A stretch of DNA of 64,000 nt from Chimaeribacter californicus (GCF_002858675.1 NZ_PJZF01000002.1:1-64000), one strand, 5' to 3'. Positions 1 through 10,525 are shown, numbered from the stretch's first letter. Notes: generated from the sequence alone by a model not told the origin. A program made the numbers and translations.

Positions 1-312
1 AAAAGCTTGATTTGCTAAGTTAATAGCGATGCTCAAAGGTTACTGTTCTAAATTTCTTTAGGTAGTCACTCTTCAAGACTTAATATTTTTTGCATCCGGG
101 GATGCTGATATCGTCTTGTGAGTGCCCACACAGATTGTCTGATAAATTGTTAAAGAGCAGTGGTTACCGTTATCTTTCTCGGTAACGCGGGAGGTGCATA
201 TTACGCTTTCCCGCCAGAGAGTCAAGCGTTAATTCTCAAAAGAATTCAGCGTTTCCGCCTGCTTACCTCTCTCTGACCCGGCGACGTGTTGGTCGTTGTT
301 CCCGGTCAGTGG
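1..312 (-). other. rRNA operon leader (16S gene lies off the left edge)
   Basis: Read on the minus strand this is the transcribed spacer that precedes 16S rRNA in enterobacteria. It carries the antitermination element boxA (TGCTCTTTAACA, plus positions 148-159), followed by the conserved stretch containing ATTTATCAGACAATCTGTGT, and ends a few bases before the expected 16S 5' end. No 16S sequence is in the window. Position next to clpB matches rrnG of E. coli. Confidence 0.9.
198..225 (-). promoter_or_regulatory. rrn promoter P2
   Basis: On the minus strand, -35 TTGACT (220-225), 16-bp spacer and -10 TAATAT (198-203), about 120 bp downstream of P1. This is the usual tandem arrangement of enterobacterial rRNA promoters. 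Confidence 0.85.
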
Positions 313-318
313 AGGCGC

Positions 319-346
319 ATTATAGGGAGTTCCTGACAGGCTGCAA
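319..346 (-). promoter_or_regulatory. rrn promoter P1
   Basis: On the minus strand, -35 TTGCAG (341-346) and a perfect -10 TATAAT (319-324) are separated by 16 bp. The GC-rich discriminator after the -10 (GCGCC) is typical of stringently controlled rrn P1 promoters. An AT-rich stretch upstream (348-380) could act as an UP element. Confidence 0.85.
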
Positions 347-491
347 CCCCTAAATTCAGAAAATTATTCAACCGACGAATGTTTAACCAGAAAGTATAAA
401 AAACGCTCCATACTCATCCATTATGGTGCTTTTCTCCCCTATTCAGGCGCTCTATCTTAGTCTTTGCCTCTTTATAGAAGCACCCATATAG

Positions 492-521
492 AAAAGGGGC
501 CCGACATTGCGGCCCCCTTTT
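492..521 (-). terminator. clpB terminator
   Basis: Hairpin with A/T-flanked GC stem (AAAAGGGG ... CCCCTTTT) 15 bp beyond the clpB stop. On the minus strand it ends in a T tract, so it insulates clpB from the rrn promoters. Confidence 0.75.
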
Positions 522-535
522 ATCTCTATACCTGC

Positions 536-3109
536 TTATTGTTGAGCGACGATGTGTCCGTCAGTAACATCCAGCGTGATAGGTTTACCCGGCAGTAACT
601 TGCCTGACAAAATTTGCTGTGCCAGCGGGTTCTCAATCTCCTGCTGAATAGCACGTTTCAAAGGACGTGCGCCGTAGACCGGGTCAAAGCCAGTCTCACC
701 TAACAACTCCAGCGCGGCATCCGTCAGGGTCACCACATAGCCCCGCTCTTCCAGCCGTTTATAAAGCCGTTCTGACTGAATAGCGGCAATAGACTTGATA
801 TGCGCGCGGCCCAACGGATGGAACACAACGACTTCATCAATACGGTTAATAAACTCAGGACGGAAATGATGGCTGACAACCTCCATGACCGTTGATTTCA
901 TCTGTGGGTAATCCATCTGCCCGAACCTTTCCTGAATCAGGTCGGAACCAAGGTTAGACGTCATAATAACCACAGTATTACGGAAATCGACCGTCCGCCC
1001 TTGCCCATCCGTCAAACGACCATCATCCAACACCTGCAATAAGATGTTGAAGACATCCGGATGCGCTTTCTCTACCTCATCCAGCAGGATGACGGAATAA
1101 GGGCGGCGACGCACAGCTTCGGTCAGGTAGCCCCCTTCCTCATAACCCACATAACCCGGAGGCGCGCCCACCAGCCGCGACACAGAGTGCTTCTCCATAA
1201 ATTCGGACATGTCGATACGCACCATGGCATCGTCGCTGTCGAACAGGAAACGAGCCAGCGCTTTGCACAGCTCGGTCTTCCCTACCCCGGTTGGCCCCAG
1301 GAACAGGAAGGAGCCGATTGGGCGGTTAGGATCAGCCAGGCCTGCCCGGCTGCGGCGAATCGCATTGGATACGGCGTCTACCGCTTCATCCTGGCCGATA
1401 ACCCGCTGATGCAGATCCTGTTCCATACGCAGCAGTTTCTCGCGCTCGCTCTCCAGCATTCTTGAGACCGGAATACCGGTCCAGCGCGCCAGCACTTCAG
1501 CGATTTCGGCGTCTGTCACACGGTTACGCAACAGCTTCATGGTCTTGCCTTCGGCCTGCGTTGCCGCTGCCAGCTGTTTTTCCAGCTCAGGGATTTTCCC
1601 ATACTGTAACTCTGACATCCGGCCGAGGTCACCGATGCGGCGCGCCTGCTCCAGGCTGATTTTTGCCTGCTCCAGTTCAGCCTTGATGGTTTGCGTGCCG
1701 GACAGTGCCGCCTTCTCTGCTTTCCACTCTTCTTCCAGTTCTGAATATTCACGCTCTTTTTGCGTGAGTTCACTGTTCAGCATCTCAAGACGTTTCAGGC
1801 TGGCGTCATCTGACTCTTTTTTCAGGGCCTGCTGTTCAAGCTTGAGCTGGATAATACGCCGCTCGAGCCGGTCAAGAGACTCTGGTTTAGAGTCGATCTG
1901 CATACGGATACTGGAGGCTGCCTCATCGATCAGGTCAATTGCCTTGTCTGGCAACTGGCGATCGGCAATATAACGATGCGAAAGCGTCGCCGCGGCGACA
2001 ATCGCCGGGTCAGTAATCTGCACGTGGTGGTGCAGCTCATAACGTTCTTTCAGCCCACGCAAAATGGCGATGGTATCTTCTACTGATGGCTCAGCCACAT
2101 AGACTTTTTGGAAGCGGCGCTCCAGCGCAGCATCCTTTTCTATATATTGGCGATACTCATCCAGCGTAGTCGCGCCGACGCAGTGCAACTCACCCCGGGC
2201 TAATGCAGGTTTCAGCATGTTCCCGGCATCCATGGCACCATCGGCTTTACCTGCCCCGACCATGGTATGCAACTCATCAATAAACAGAATGACGCTGCCT
2301 TCCTGTTTAGAAAGATCGTTGAGCACGCTTTTCAGGCGTTCCTCAAACTCCCCACGATATTTGGCACCAGCCACCAGCGCGCCCATATCCAGCGAGAGAA
2401 CGCGTTTATGTTTGAGGCCTTCCGGCACTTCGCCATTGATAATCCGCTGCGCCAGTCCTTCAACAATGGCGGTTTTACCCACCCCTGGCTCACCAATCAG
2501 AACCGGGTTGTTTTTGGTACGGCGCTGCAATACCTGGATGGTACGGCGAATCTCTTCATCACGGCCGATGACCGGGTCAAGTTTTCCCTGCTCAGCGCGC
2601 TCTGTCAGGTCAATCGTGAATTTCTTCAATGCCTGACGTTGATCCTCTGCATTTGCATCATTCACTTTTTCGCCTCCCCGCATCTGGTCAATAGCCTGGC
2701 TGATTTTGGTTGCATCGGCCCCGGCCGCTTTCAGCAGATCGGTTAACGCACCACGATCCTGCAATGCAGCAAGTACAAATAATTCAGATGAAATAAAAGT
2801 GTCAGCACGTTTTTGCGCCAACTTGTCACACAGATTCAGAACACGCACCAAATCATGGGAGGGTTGAACATCCCCCCCGGTGCCTTCAACTTGCGGTAAA
2901 CGGGCCAGGCTCTGCTCAATCTCTGTGCGCACCCGGTTGGCATCTACACCGGCAGATGTCAGTAATGGGCGCACAGTCCCCCCTTCCTGATTAAGCAGGG
3001 CGCTCATCAGGTGAAGAGGTTCAATGAATTGGTTATCACGCCCAAGGGCAAGGGATTGGGCATCAGCGAGGGCAAGCTGGAATTTACTGGTAAGACGATC
3101 CAGACGCAT
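536..3109 (-). CDS. clpB: ATP-dependent disaggregase ClpB
   Basis: 857-residue Hsp100 chaperone that, with DnaK/DnaJ/GrpE, pulls polypeptides out of aggregates in the cytosol. N-terminal Clp repeats (about 1-145), first AAA+ module with Walker A GEPGVGKT (about 206) and DELHTM Walker B, long coiled-coil middle domain (about 410-525), second AAA+ module with GPTGVGKT (about 605), then the D2 C-terminal domain. Start chosen at MRLDRL, five bases after GGAGG and matching E. coli; an ATG 7 codons upstream is open but lacks support. The internal GTG start used for the short ClpB isoform is conserved ([10 protein letters not shown]), preceded by GGGGAGG. Heat-shock promoter upstream. Confidence 0.98.
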   Translation of the reverse strand: MRLDRLTSKFQLALADAQSLALGRDNQFIEPLHLMSALLNQEGGTVRPLLTSAGVDANRVRTEIEQSLARLPQVEGTGGDVQPSHDLVRVLNLCDKLAQKRADTFISSELFVLAALQDRGALTDLLKAAGADATKISQAIDQMRGGEKVNDANAEDQRQALKKFTIDLTERAEQGKLDPVIGRDEEIRRTIQVLQRRTKNNPVLIGEPGVGKTAIVEGLAQRIINGEVPEGLKHKRVLSLDMGALVAGAKYRGEFEERLKSVLNDLSKQEGSVILFIDELHTMVGAGKADGAMDAGNMLKPALARGELHCVGATTLDEYRQYIEKDAALERRFQKVYVAEPSVEDTIAILRGLKERYELHHHVQITDPAIVAAATLSHRYIADRQLPDKAIDLIDEAASSIRMQIDSKPESLDRLERRIIQLKLEQQALKKESDDASLKRLEMLNSELTQKEREYSELEEEWKAEKAALSGTQTIKAELEQAKISLEQARRIGDLGRMSELQYGKIPELEKQLAAATQAEGKTMKLLRNRVTDAEIAEVLARWTGIPVSRMLESEREKLLRMEQDLHQRVIGQDEAVDAVSNAIRRSRAGLADPNRPIGSFLFLGPTGVGKTELCKALARFLFDSDDAMVRIDMSEFMEKHSVSRLVGAPPGYVGYEEGGYLTEAVRRRPYSVILLDEVEKAHPDVFNILLQVLDDGRLTDGQGRTVDFRNTVVIMTSNLGSDLIQERFGQMDYPQMKSTVMEVVSHHFRPEFINRIDEVVVFHPLGRAHIKSIAAIQSERLYKRLEERGYVVTLTDAALELLGETGFDPVYGARPLKRAIQQEIENPLAQQILSGKLLPGKPITLDVTDGHIVAQQ

Positions 3110-3146
3110 AACTCCTCCAATACAGGTCAAAATTGCTACTGGAGAT

Positions 3147-3174
3147 TAAATGAGGTCATCCCTCACGTTTTCAA
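3147..3174 (-). promoter_or_regulatory. sigma-32 heat-shock promoter of clpB
   Basis: On the minus strand CTTGAAA (3168-3174), 12-13 bp spacer and CCTCATTTA (3147-3155), close to the sigma-32 consensus CTTGAAA / CCCCATnTA. It lies about 40 bp upstream of the clpB start, as expected for this heat-shock gene. Confidence 0.8.
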
Positions 3175-3236
3175 GGTTATCTTGACTGTATATTCGGCGT
3201 TTTTTTATGCGTCACGGATCGTCTCGGAGCCGTAGA

Positions 3237-3974
3237 TTATATCAGCCAGATTAAAGTTGCCAGACGCCCGGTCGTACCGTCCCGGCGAAAAGAGAAGAAA
3301 TTATCTGATTCACTGACAGTACAGCGCTCGCCACCGCTGATGTGGCGGACTCCGGCGGCCTGAAGCCGGATGCGAGCCAACTGATAAATATCGGCCATGT
3401 ATTTTGTTCCGGCAGGCCGGAAGGCAGCGCCGGTCGCCGGATTTTCGGCGACAAAAGCGGCCCGCACCTCAGCGCCGACTTCAAACGCATCCGGCCCGAT
3501 AGCCGGGCCAAACCATGCCATCACCTCGTCAGGTGGGCAGCGGAACTGCGTCAGTGTATTTTCCAATACACCGGCGCACAGCCCACGCCAGCCGGCATGC
3601 GCAGCCGCCACTTCATCGCCCTTGCGTGAGGCAAACAATACCGGCAGGCAATCTGCTGTCATGACCGCACACACCTGCCCCGGCGCGGCGGTATATACGG
3701 CATCTGCCCGCAATGCGGCGGCAGAAGGCGCTTGCCCCTCCAGCCGCAATACGTCAGTACCGTGTACCTGTTCCAGCCAAAAAGGCATTGCCGGCAAACC
3801 GGCCAGCTCAACCAGCCGCAGACGGTTTGCCGCCACATCGGCCGGGTTATCGCCTACATGCGCCCCAAGATTCAGCGACGCATAGGGCGGCAAACTGACG
3901 CCGCCCGCCCGGGTGGTACTGCAGGCCATCACAGACGCAGGCGCCGCCCAGCGTGGGCGGATCAGAGTACTCAT
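3237..3974 (-). CDS. pgeF: Purine nucleoside phosphorylase / peptidoglycan editing factor PgeF (YfiH)
   Basis: 245 residues of the YfiH/DUF152 'laccase-domain' family. In E. coli the protein prevents misincorporation of L-Ser in place of L-Ala into the muropeptide stem, and homologues act as purine nucleoside phosphorylases/adenosine deaminases. The family zinc ligands are visible: His71 (LEQVHGTD), Cys109 (TADCLP) and His126 (AHAGWRG). The start overlaps the end of rluD by 4 bp (ATGA), so the two are translationally coupled, as in other enterobacteria. Confidence 0.95.
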   Translation of the reverse strand: MSTLIRPRWAAPASVMACSTTRAGGVSLPPYASLNLGAHVGDNPADVAANRLRLVELAGLPAMPFWLEQVHGTDVLRLEGQAPSAAALRADAVYTAAPGQVCAVMTADCLPVLFASRKGDEVAAAHAGWRGLCAGVLENTLTQFRCPPDEVMAWFGPAIGPDAFEVGAEVRAAFVAENPATGAAFRPAGTKYMADIYQLARIRLQAAGVRHISGGERCTVSESDNFFSFRRDGTTGRLATLIWLI

Positions 3975-4951
3975 AACCAGTCCAGTTGGTCCTTAAAGGC
4001 TTCTGTATCGGCTTTCAGCGCCTCGATCAGATCGACCATATCCTGCGGCAGTGGGGCATGCCACTCCATCTGGATACCGGTGATCGGATGATAAAGGCGC
4101 AGCATGGTCGCGTGCAGGGCCTGACGATCAAACCCACGCAGGGTCGAAATAAACTGTTCTGACGCGCCTTTTGGCGGACGCGGGCGGCCACCATAGAGCT
4201 GATCGCCCACCAGCGGGTGGTTGATGTGTGCCATATGCACGCGGATCTGGTGGGTACGCCCTGTTTCCAGGCGCAGGCGCAGGCGCGTATGCGCCCGGAA
4301 ATGCTCCATGATGCGGTAGTGCGTTACGGCAGGTTTACCCATCGGATGCACAGCCATATGGGTACGCTTGGTGGAATGGCGGGTAATAGGTTGTTCCACC
4401 GTCCCCCCTGCTGTCATGGTGCCGATGGCTACGGCCTCATACTCACGGGTAATTTCACGCAGTTGAAGCGCTTCCACCAGACGTGTCTGCGCCGGCACCG
4501 TTTTGGCTACTACCATCAGGCCGGTGGTATCTTTATCCAGACGGTGAACAATCCCGGCACGCGGGACATCCATAATTTCCGGGTAATAGTGCAGTAACGC
4601 ATTCAGGACAGTGCCGTCCGGGTTACCGGCGCCCGGGTGAACAACGAGGTCACGCGGCTTGTTGATCACCAGAATATCGCTGTCTTCATACACAATGTTC
4701 AGCGCAATTTCCTGGGCTTCCCAGCGGGCCGCTTCTTCTATTTGCGCATCAATGGCCACGGCTTCGCCACCCAACACTTTTTCTTTTGGTTTATTCACCA
4801 TCTTGCCGTTGACCAGGACCCGATCATCGAGAATCCACTCTTTTATGCGTGATCGAGAATAATCAGGGAACAATTCCGCTAAAGCCTGATCTAAACGTTG
4901 ACCGAGTTGAGATTCGGCCACCGTTGCGGTGAGTTGTACTTGTTGTGCCAT
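3971..4951 (-). CDS. rluD: 23S rRNA pseudouridine(1911/1915/1917) synthase RluD
   Basis: 326 residues, same length as E. coli RluD. Isomerises three uridines in helix 69 of 23S rRNA at the subunit interface. N-terminal S4-like RNA-binding domain (about 18-75) followed by the RluA-type catalytic domain; catalytic Asp139 lies in HRLDKDT, and the family block GRTHQIRVH is near 230. Divergent from bamD with a 131-bp intergenic region, and first gene of the rluD-pgeF pair. Confidence 0.98.
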   Translation of the reverse strand: MAQQVQLTATVAESQLGQRLDQALAELFPDYSRSRIKEWILDDRVLVNGKMVNKPKEKVLGGEAVAIDAQIEEAARWEAQEIALNIVYEDSDILVINKPRDLVVHPGAGNPDGTVLNALLHYYPEIMDVPRAGIVHRLDKDTTGLMVVAKTVPAQTRLVEALQLREITREYEAVAIGTMTAGGTVEQPITRHSTKRTHMAVHPMGKPAVTHYRIMEHFRAHTRLRLRLETGRTHQIRVHMAHINHPLVGDQLYGGRPRPPKGASEQFISTLRGFDRQALHATMLRLYHPITGIQMEWHAPLPQDMVDLIEALKADTEAFKDQLDWL

Positions 4952-5029
4952 ATGCAGCTTCTTCGTTAACGTTGGGTTTTCACGGCGATGCCGTTTAAAA
5001 TAATGTGCTATTGTAGCTGGTCTTTGCCG

Positions 5030-5036
5030 GGAACTT
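5030..5036 (+). promoter_or_regulatory. Possible sigma-E -35 element for bamD
   Basis: GGAACTT is an exact sigma-E -35 element, 47 bp before bamD, a gene known to be in the sigma-E regulon in E. coli. No good -10 is visible at the usual 15-16 bp spacing (the sequence there is GGAATAA), so this is tentative. Confidence 0.4.
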
Positions 5037-5082
5037 AACGGACAGTCTCCCGGAATAACACCCTGAGGATAATCAAAACGTC

Positions 5083-5811
5083 ATGACGCGTATGAAATAT
5101 CTGGTGGCTGCAGCCACGTTGAGCCTGGTTCTGGCGGGTTGCTCCAGTTCGAAGGATGCGGTGCCCGACAATCCGCCTTCGGAAATCTATGCAACCGCTC
5201 AGCAAAAACTGCAGGACGGTGACTTCAAAGGAGCCATCACCCAGCTGGAAGCGTTAGATAACCGCTATCCGTTTGGGCCATACTCCCAGCAAGTTCAGCT
5301 GGATCTGATCTACGCTTACTATAAATCTGCAGATCTGCCGATGGCGCAGGCAGCCATTGATCGTTTTGCGCGACTAAACCCGACCCATCCGAGCATCGAC
5401 TACGTCATGTATATGCGTGGTCTGACAGATATGGCATTGGATGACAGCGCCCTGCAAGGTTTCTTCGGCGTTGATCGCTCTGACCGTGATCCACAGCATG
5501 CACGTGCCGCCTTCCGCGATTTCAGCCAGCTGATTCAGAGCCATCCTGACAGCCAGTATGTCACGGATGCACAGAAGCGTCTGGTTTACCTGAAAGATCG
5601 TCTGGCGAAGTATGAACTCTCCGTGGCGCAATATTACACGAAACGTGGCGCTTACGTTGCAGTAGTTAACCGTGTTGAGCAGATGATGAAGAATTATCCG
5701 GATACGCAGGCAACCCGTGATGCTCTGCCTTTGATGGAGAATGCGTACAAGCAGCTTCAGCTTAACGGCCAGGCAGATAAAGTGGCAAAAATCATCGCGG
5801 TTAATCAGTAA
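5083..5811 (+). CDS. bamD: Outer membrane assembly lipoprotein BamD
   Basis: 242 residues. Essential lipoprotein of the BAM complex, binding BamA on the periplasmic side of the outer membrane and helping fold beta-barrel proteins. Signal peptide with lipobox LVLAGC; Cys20 is the lipidated residue after cleavage, and Ser at +2 directs outer-membrane sorting. Five TPR-like helical repeats fill the rest (for example [20 protein letters not shown]). Nearly colinear with E. coli BamD. Followed by a strong terminator. Confidence 0.98.
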   Translation: MTRMKYLVAAATLSLVLAGCSSSKDAVPDNPPSEIYATAQQKLQDGDFKGAITQLEALDNRYPFGPYSQQVQLDLIYAYYKSADLPMAQAAIDRFARLNPTHPSIDYVMYMRGLTDMALDDSALQGFFGVDRSDRDPQHARAAFRDFSQLIQSHPDSQYVTDAQKRLVYLKDRLAKYELSVAQYYTKRGAYVAVVNRVEQMMKNYPDTQATRDALPLMENAYKQLQLNGQADKVAKIIAVNQ

Positions 5812-5836
5812 AAAAGTGGTAAAAGATGATAATAAG

Positions 5837-5864
5837 AACGGCAGCCCAGGCTGCCGTTTTTTTT
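5837..5864 (+). terminator. bamD terminator
   Basis: Perfect 10-bp stem AACGGCAGCC/GGCTGCCGTT followed by eight T residues, 25 bp after the bamD stop. Confidence 0.9.
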
Positions 5865-6060
5865 GCTACTTGTTTGAACAATCAATGTGTGGACAATCAG
5901 CCTACCTGTTTGAATAACAAACAAATAACACCTGCCTTCATCTTTCAGGCAGTGGGGTTAACTTATCGATAGTGCGTCACCTGCGCTGAACTCTCAAGCA
6001 TAAATTTTTTAATCTTCGTCACACTTCACATAAACGCGCTCACTGACAAAAAGTGACAAA

Positions 6061-6106
6061 AATAAGTGATCCCTATCACAAAATCACAGCGCCAGTAGGC
6101 TATGCT
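6061..6106 (+). promoter_or_regulatory. CRP site and promoter of raiA
   Basis: GTGATCCCTATCAC (about 6065-6079, flanked by A/T) matches the CRP half-sites TGTGA-N6-TCACA with one mismatch. A -10-like TATGCT lies at 6101-6106, placing the site centre near -41.5 of a start at about 6113. That is a class II CRP promoter arrangement. E. coli raiA is also known to respond to cAMP-CRP. Confidence 0.65.
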
Positions 6107-6144
6107 GAAGGTATCCAAGACGGAAAGACAGAGAGGTAAGTTAT

Positions 6145-6483
6145 ATGACAGTCAACATTACCAGCAAACAAATGGATATCACTGATGCAATTCGTCAGCA
6201 TGTCGAAGACCGTCTCGCCAAACTGGATAAATGGCAAACACAGCTGATTAACCCCCACGTCGTCCTTTCTAAAGAACCCAATGGTTTCCAGGCAGATGCC
6301 ACCATCAGTACGCCCAACAGCGGGCCACTGGTCGCGAGCGCACGGCATGACGATATGTACGCGGCGGTTAATGAAATGATTTCCAAACTGGAGCGGCAAC
6401 TTAATAAAGCGCAGCATAAAGATGAAGCGCGCCGGGCAGCGACCTGTATCAAAGAGGTCAACCTTGAGCCTGAAGAGCCCTAA
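6145..6483 (+). CDS. raiA: Ribosome-associated inhibitor A (protein Y)
   Basis: 112 residues, single beta-alpha-beta-beta-beta-alpha domain of the short HPF/RaiA family. Binds the 30S A/P sites in stationary phase or cold, blocking translation and favouring 70S monomers over 100S dimers. The E. coli start MTMNITSKQMEIT aligns directly with [13 protein letters not shown] here. AGAGAGGTAAG provides the ribosome binding site. The acidic C-terminal tail (LEPEEP) is typical of RaiA, as opposed to HPF. Confidence 0.97.
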   Translation: MTVNITSKQMDITDAIRQHVEDRLAKLDKWQTQLINPHVVLSKEPNGFQADATISTPNSGPLVASARHDDMYAAVNEMISKLERQLNKAQHKDEARRAATCIKEVNLEPEEP

Positions 6484-6503
6484 TCCCCTCTAGTGAAGAC
6501 TAA

Positions 6504-6527
6504 GCGCGCCCGCGGGGCGCGTTTTTT
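6504..6527 (+). terminator. raiA terminator
   Basis: GCGCGCC/GGGCGCG-type hairpin followed by six T residues, 20 bp after the raiA stop. Confidence 0.85.
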
Positions 6528-6587
6528 ATTGACAAAAAAACGTCAGCAGTTACTTTACATAAGATCAACACATAATCCAGGACGTCT

Positions 6588-6638
6588 ATGTTGCGCCAGC
6601 CGCTGTTTTTCTTCGCATTCTTTTTTACCTTCCCCTGA
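6588..6638 (+). CDS. pheL: pheA leader peptide PheL
   Basis: 16-codon leader peptide [16 protein letters not shown] with seven phenylalanine codons, the counterpart of E. coli PheL ([15 protein letters not shown]). Ribosome stalling at Phe codons when charged tRNA-Phe is scarce controls the attenuator downstream. Too short for standard ORF calling. The N-terminal residues differ from E. coli but the Phe-rich core is identical. Confidence 0.93.
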   Translation: [16 protein letters not shown]

Positions 6639-6712
6639 CTGGGAGGCGATTCGTCATACGATAAAGAATGCGAAGACGAACAAGAAAAGCCTCCCCCGCG
6701 GAGGCTTTTTTT
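6610..6712 (+). promoter_or_regulatory. pheA attenuator (alternative hairpins)
   Basis: The pheL segment CTTCGCATTCTT (6610-6621) is exactly complementary to AAGAATGCGAAG (6664-6675), forming the protector/pause hairpin. The transcription terminator is the hairpin AAAGCCTCC/GGAGGCTTT with a T tract (6686-6712). Stalling in pheL frees the 6664-6685 strand to compete with the terminator. This is classical Phe attenuation. Confidence 0.88.
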
Positions 6713-6753
6713 ATGGGCTGATTTTGATAAGAAGATAACAAAAGGCAGACATC

Positions 6754-7911
6754 ATGACCGATAACCCTTTACTGGCACTGCGCGAGCGCATCACCGCGCT
6801 GGACATCAAATTACTGGATCTGCTGGCGGAACGCCGTGGGTTGGCACTCGACGTCGCCCGCGCAAAGCTGCATACCCACCGCCCTATCCGGGATAAAGCG
6901 CGCGAACGCGATTTGCTTGACGCCCTGATCGACGCCGGCAAGCAACGCAATCTGGACGGTTTTTATATCACCCGCTTGTTCCAGCTGATCATTGAAGACT
7001 CTGTCTTGACGCAGCAGGCTTTGCTTCAGCAGCAGCTAAACCAGACGACGGTTCACTCCGCGCGCATCGCGTTTTTGGGCCCGAAAGGCTCTTATTCGCA
7101 CCTGGCAGCCCGCCATTATGCAGCCCGCCATTTCGAACAGTTTATTGAGTGTGGTTGCCTGAAATTCCAGGATATTTTCACGCAGGTGGAAACCGGGCAG
7201 GCCGACTATGCCGTATTGCCGATTGAGAACACCAGCTCAGGCTCTATCAATGATGTTTATGATCTGCTGCAACACACCAGTCTGTCTATCGTGGGTGAAC
7301 TCTCGACGCCTATCGACCATTGCGTACTGGTAAGTACCCCTACAGAGCTTTCAGCGATTAAAACGGTGTACAGCCATCCTCAGCCTTTCCAGCAGTGTAC
7401 CCAGTTCCTTAACCGCTTCCCGGATTGGAAAATTGAGTATTGTGAGAGTACTGCCGCCGCGATGGAAAAAGTGGCCGCGCTGAACTCCCCAGAAGTGGCG
7501 GCGCTCGGCAGTGAGGCCGGGGGGGCGCTGTATCAGCTTCAGGTACTGGAGCATAAACTGGCTAACCAACAGCAGAATATCACCCGCTTTATCGTGCTGG
7601 CGCGTAAAGCCATTGATGTCTCTGAACAGGTTCCGGCAAAAACCATGTTGATCATGGCGACCGGTCAGCAATCCGGGGCATTGGTTGAAGCGTTACTGGT
7701 TCTGCGTGAGCACGGCATCGTGATGACCAAACTGGAGTCCCGGCCGATTCACGGTAACCCATGGGAAGAGATGTTTTATATTGATGTGCAGGCTAATCTG
7801 CGCAGCGAGAGCATGCAAAAAGCGCTGCGGGAGCTGGCACCGATTACCCGTTCATTAAAAGTACTGGGTTGTTACCCGACAGAAAACGTCATCCCGGTCG
7901 ACCCAAGCTGA
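6754..7911 (+). CDS. pheA: Bifunctional chorismate mutase / prephenate dehydratase
   Basis: 385-residue P-protein converting chorismate to prephenate to phenylpyruvate in Phe synthesis. AroQ chorismate mutase domain (1-95; catalytic Arg/Lys in [14 protein letters not shown]), prephenate dehydratase domain starting at [13 protein letters not shown] (about 104) with the NTSSGSI active-site block, and a C-terminal ACT domain with the Phe-binding [12 protein letters not shown] motif that mediates feedback inhibition. Preceded by the pheL attenuator; shares a bidirectional terminator with tyrA. Confidence 0.98.
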   Translation: MTDNPLLALRERITALDIKLLDLLAERRGLALDVARAKLHTHRPIRDKARERDLLDALIDAGKQRNLDGFYITRLFQLIIEDSVLTQQALLQQQLNQTTVHSARIAFLGPKGSYSHLAARHYAARHFEQFIECGCLKFQDIFTQVETGQADYAVLPIENTSSGSINDVYDLLQHTSLSIVGELSTPIDHCVLVSTPTELSAIKTVYSHPQPFQQCTQFLNRFPDWKIEYCESTAAAMEKVAALNSPEVAALGSEAGGALYQLQVLEHKLANQQQNITRFIVLARKAIDVSEQVPAKTMLIMATGQQSGALVEALLVLREHGIVMTKLESRPIHGNPWEEMFYIDVQANLRSESMQKALRELAPITRSLKVLGCYPTENVIPVDPS

Positions 7912-7929
7912 CGCAAGTTAGCCTTCATA

Positions 7930-7964
7930 AAAAAGCCACGCTGAAGTTAGCGTGGCTTTTTTTG
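7930..7964. terminator. Bidirectional pheA/tyrA terminator
   Basis: Stem AAAAAAGCCACGCT/AGCGTGGCTTTTTT with A run on one side and T run on the other, between the convergent pheA and tyrA ends. Confidence 0.93.
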
Positions 7965-7988
7965 TGCCGTAATTTTATTGAAATCAGG

Positions 7989-9110
7989 TTACTGCCGGTT
8001 ATCGTTGGCTTGCAGCAGTAACGTGCGGCTTTCTACCAGGAAACGCTGGGCATAATCCCCGAACCAGTGTTCAACCTTTTTGAAACTGTCGATGAATGCC
8101 TGTTTATCCCCGTGCTCCAGCAACGCAATCGCCTCGCCGAAACGCTGGTAGTAACGCTTGATCAGCGCCAGATTATTCTCTGATGACATAATAATATCAG
8201 CATAGAGTTGTGGGTCCTGGGCAAACAGCCGCCCGACCATCGCCAGTTCCAGCCGGTAGATAGGCGAGGAGAGCGCCAGGAGTTGCTCAAGCTGCACATT
8301 CTCTTCCGCCAGATGCAGGCCATAGGCGAAGGTCGCGAAGTGTCGCAGCGCCTGAATAAACGCCATGTTCTGATCATGTTCTACCGCACTGATGCGATGC
8401 AGACGTGCACCCCACACCTGCAATTGCTCCAGCAGCCATTGGTAGGCTTCCGGTTCACGGCCGTCGCAATAGACCACAACCTGTTTCGCCAGGCTGCCGA
8501 CATCCGGGCCAAACATCGGGTGCAACCCCACCACGGGGCCTTCATGTACGGCCAGCATGGCCTGGAGTGGCCGGTTTTTCACGGACGCGAGATCAACCAG
8601 AATACAGTCGGCCGGCAGTGGCGGCAGGCGGGCGATCACTTGCTCAGTGATATGGATAGGCACACTGACAATCACCATACCGGCGTCTGCCAACAACTCC
8701 TCTGCCCGCGGCCAGTCTTCCTGCTCCAGTATCCGTACCTGATAGCCGGAGAGCGTCAACATCCGGCTGAACAGCTGCCCCATTTTACCCTGCCCGCCAA
8801 TGATGACGATCGGGCGGAGCTGCGGGCAAAGCGTTTTGAACCCTTTGTCATTCTCACTGGAATAAGATTCCCGCATAACCCGACGCAAGACATCCTCAAT
8901 CAAGTCCGGTGGTACGCCCAGTGCCTGCGCTTCTTTCCGGCGGGAGGCCAGCATGGAGGCTTCCCGCTCGGGCACATAGATCGGCAAGCCATAACGGCTT
9001 TTCACTTCGCCCACCTCGGCCACCAGTTTCAGACGCGTTGCCAGCAGATCCAGCAAGGCTTTGTCCACCTCATCGATTTGATCGCGCAATGCGGTCAGCT
9101 CAGCCACCAT
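7989..9110 (-). CDS. tyrA: Bifunctional chorismate mutase / prephenate dehydrogenase
   Basis: 373-residue T-protein catalysing chorismate to prephenate to 4-hydroxyphenylpyruvate for Tyr synthesis. N-terminal AroQ mutase helices (1-90), then an NAD-binding Rossmann domain with [14 protein letters not shown] (about 105) and a helical dimerisation domain. The His-containing [11 protein letters not shown] motif near 197 is the dehydrogenase active site. Begins 5 bp after the aroF stop, forming the Tyr-regulated aroF-tyrA operon. Confidence 0.98.
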   Translation of the reverse strand: MVAELTALRDQIDEVDKALLDLLATRLKLVAEVGEVKSRYGLPIYVPEREASMLASRRKEAQALGVPPDLIEDVLRRVMRESYSSENDKGFKTLCPQLRPIVIIGGQGKMGQLFSRMLTLSGYQVRILEQEDWPRAEELLADAGMVIVSVPIHITEQVIARLPPLPADCILVDLASVKNRPLQAMLAVHEGPVVGLHPMFGPDVGSLAKQVVVYCDGREPEAYQWLLEQLQVWGARLHRISAVEHDQNMAFIQALRHFATFAYGLHLAEENVQLEQLLALSSPIYRLELAMVGRLFAQDPQLYADIIMSSENNLALIKRYYQRFGEAIALLEHGDKQAFIDSFKKVEHWFGDYAQRFLVESRTLLLQANDNRQ

Positions 9111-9115
9111 ACCTT

Positions 9116-10192
9116 TTATTCTCCTGCTTTACGTTCGATCAGCGCATTGCCCAGCTGTTGATGCATATCACGCAACAACGTTTCCGTGCTTTCCCAGTTG
9201 ATGCATGCATCCGTAACCGAGACGCCGTAACGCAACATGTCGCGCGGCTGCTCTGAAGACTGATTGCCCTCATGCAGATTGCTTTCCAGCATCAGTCCGG
9301 TAATTGAACGGTTCCCGGCTTTGATCTGGTCGATGGCAGACTGGGCAACCAACGGCTGGCGGCGGTAATCTTTATTTGAGTTGCCATGACTGCAATCTAT
9401 CATCAGAGAAGGATGGAGTCCTGCCTCACTCATCTGTTTCTCACAGGCTGCCACATGTTCCGCGCTGTAGTTTGGCGTTTTCCCGCCACGCAAAATGACA
9501 TGCCCATCAGGGTTACCCTGCGTTTGCAGCAAGCAAACCTGCCCTGCCTGATTAATCCCGACAAAGCGGTGCGGCATGGCGGCGGCGCGCATCGCATTGA
9601 TCGCGGTACCCAGGCTACCGTCGGTGCCGTTTTTAAACCCGACCGGCATTGAGAGACCGGATGCCATTTCGCGGTGTGTCTGTGATTCGGTAGTCCGTGC
9701 GCCAATGGCCGACCAGCTGAACAAGTCGCCCAGGTACTGTGGGCTGTTCGGGTCCAGTGCCTCAGTCGCCAGGGGCAAACCCATCCCGACCAGTTCCAGC
9801 AGCAGGCGGCGGGCAATGTGCAGCCCCGCTTCCACATCAAAAGAGCCGTCCATATGCGGATCGTTGATCAGCCCTTTCCAACCGACGGTAGTACGGGGCT
9901 TTTCAAAATAGACGCGCATAACAATGTACAGGTGGTCACTGAGTTCCTCAGCCAGATCTTTCAGGCGGCGCGCGTAGTCCAGCGCCGCATCAGGATCGTG
10001 GATTGAGCAAGGGCCACAGACAATCAGCAGACGATGATCGCGGCCTTTAAGGATGTTGGCGATGGTGTCACGCGATTGCGCAATATTGCGCTGATCGCCG
10101 GCGCTCAGCGGGAACTGCTTTTTCAGCTCTTCCGGGGTAATCAACACCTCTTCCGCGCTGATGTGTACATTGTTGAGGGCATCTTTTTGCAT
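9116..10192 (-). CDS. aroF: DAHP synthase, tyrosine-sensitive
   Basis: 358 residues, first step of the shikimate pathway (PEP + erythrose-4-phosphate). Start taken at [11 protein letters not shown], identical to the E. coli AroF N-terminus and preceded by AGGA; a longer frame (19 codons more) exists but has no family support. Conserved metal/PEP-binding blocks [30 protein letters not shown] and [10 protein letters not shown] are intact. AroF rather than AroG/H is supported by the N-terminus and the tyrA partner. A TyrR-like box lies upstream. Confidence 0.97.
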   Translation of the reverse strand: MQKDALNNVHISAEEVLITPEELKKQFPLSAGDQRNIAQSRDTIANILKGRDHRLLIVCGPCSIHDPDAALDYARRLKDLAEELSDHLYIVMRVYFEKPRTTVGWKGLINDPHMDGSFDVEAGLHIARRLLLELVGMGLPLATEALDPNSPQYLGDLFSWSAIGARTTESQTHREMASGLSMPVGFKNGTDGSLGTAINAMRAAAMPHRFVGINQAGQVCLLQTQGNPDGHVILRGGKTPNYSAEHVAACEKQMSEAGLHPSLMIDCSHGNSNKDYRRQPLVAQSAIDQIKAGNRSITGLMLESNLHEGNQSSEQPRDMLRYGVSVTDACINWESTETLLRDMHQQLGNALIERKAGE

Positions 10193-10284
10193 TACGTCGG
10201 TCCTGTCAGTTATCAGAGGCAGCCGCCCGTGCCGCTGCAATGCCCACACCTTACCACTCCCTGTAAATTATTCAATCCATAATA

Positions 10285-10302
10285 CGTAAATAATAAATTA
10301 CA
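10285..10302 (-). promoter_or_regulatory. TyrR-like box upstream of aroF-tyrA
   Basis: TGTAAT-N6-TTTACG on the minus strand matches the TyrR box TGTAAA-N6-TTTACA with two differences, about 95 bp upstream of the aroF start. A second half-box TGTAAA (10262-10267, plus strand) lies beside it. E. coli aroF is repressed by TyrR through several such boxes. Confidence 0.6.
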
Positions 10303-10525
10303 TCACAGATAAATTTAAATCACTACTACGCATGAGTTTGAATAATACCATTGCTAATAATCTTCATAATCAACGACATGTTAGGATAAAAATTACAAAG
10401 ATTATTGATGAACATCATAGAAAACACAGGAAGAAAATTAATGTAAATATAATTTTACACGTTGCATTTTCAAGATAACATCAAAGGCACATGCCTGCAG
10501 GCTTAATCGCAGAGTGTGCCGCTAA
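10303..10525. other. AT-rich intergenic region, no gene seen
   Basis: Unusually AT-rich stretch between the aroF promoter and the left end of the prophage. No credible reading frame or RNA was recognised. If the candidate att repeat is right, this is the original host DNA downstream of rplS. The yfiL-yfiR-yfiN-yfiB genes found here in E. coli are absent. Confidence 0.5.

Noticed and set aside
8208-9161. 317-codon frame antisense to tyrA
   Set aside because: Low-complexity His/Gln/Arg composition, overlaps the real tyrA completely.
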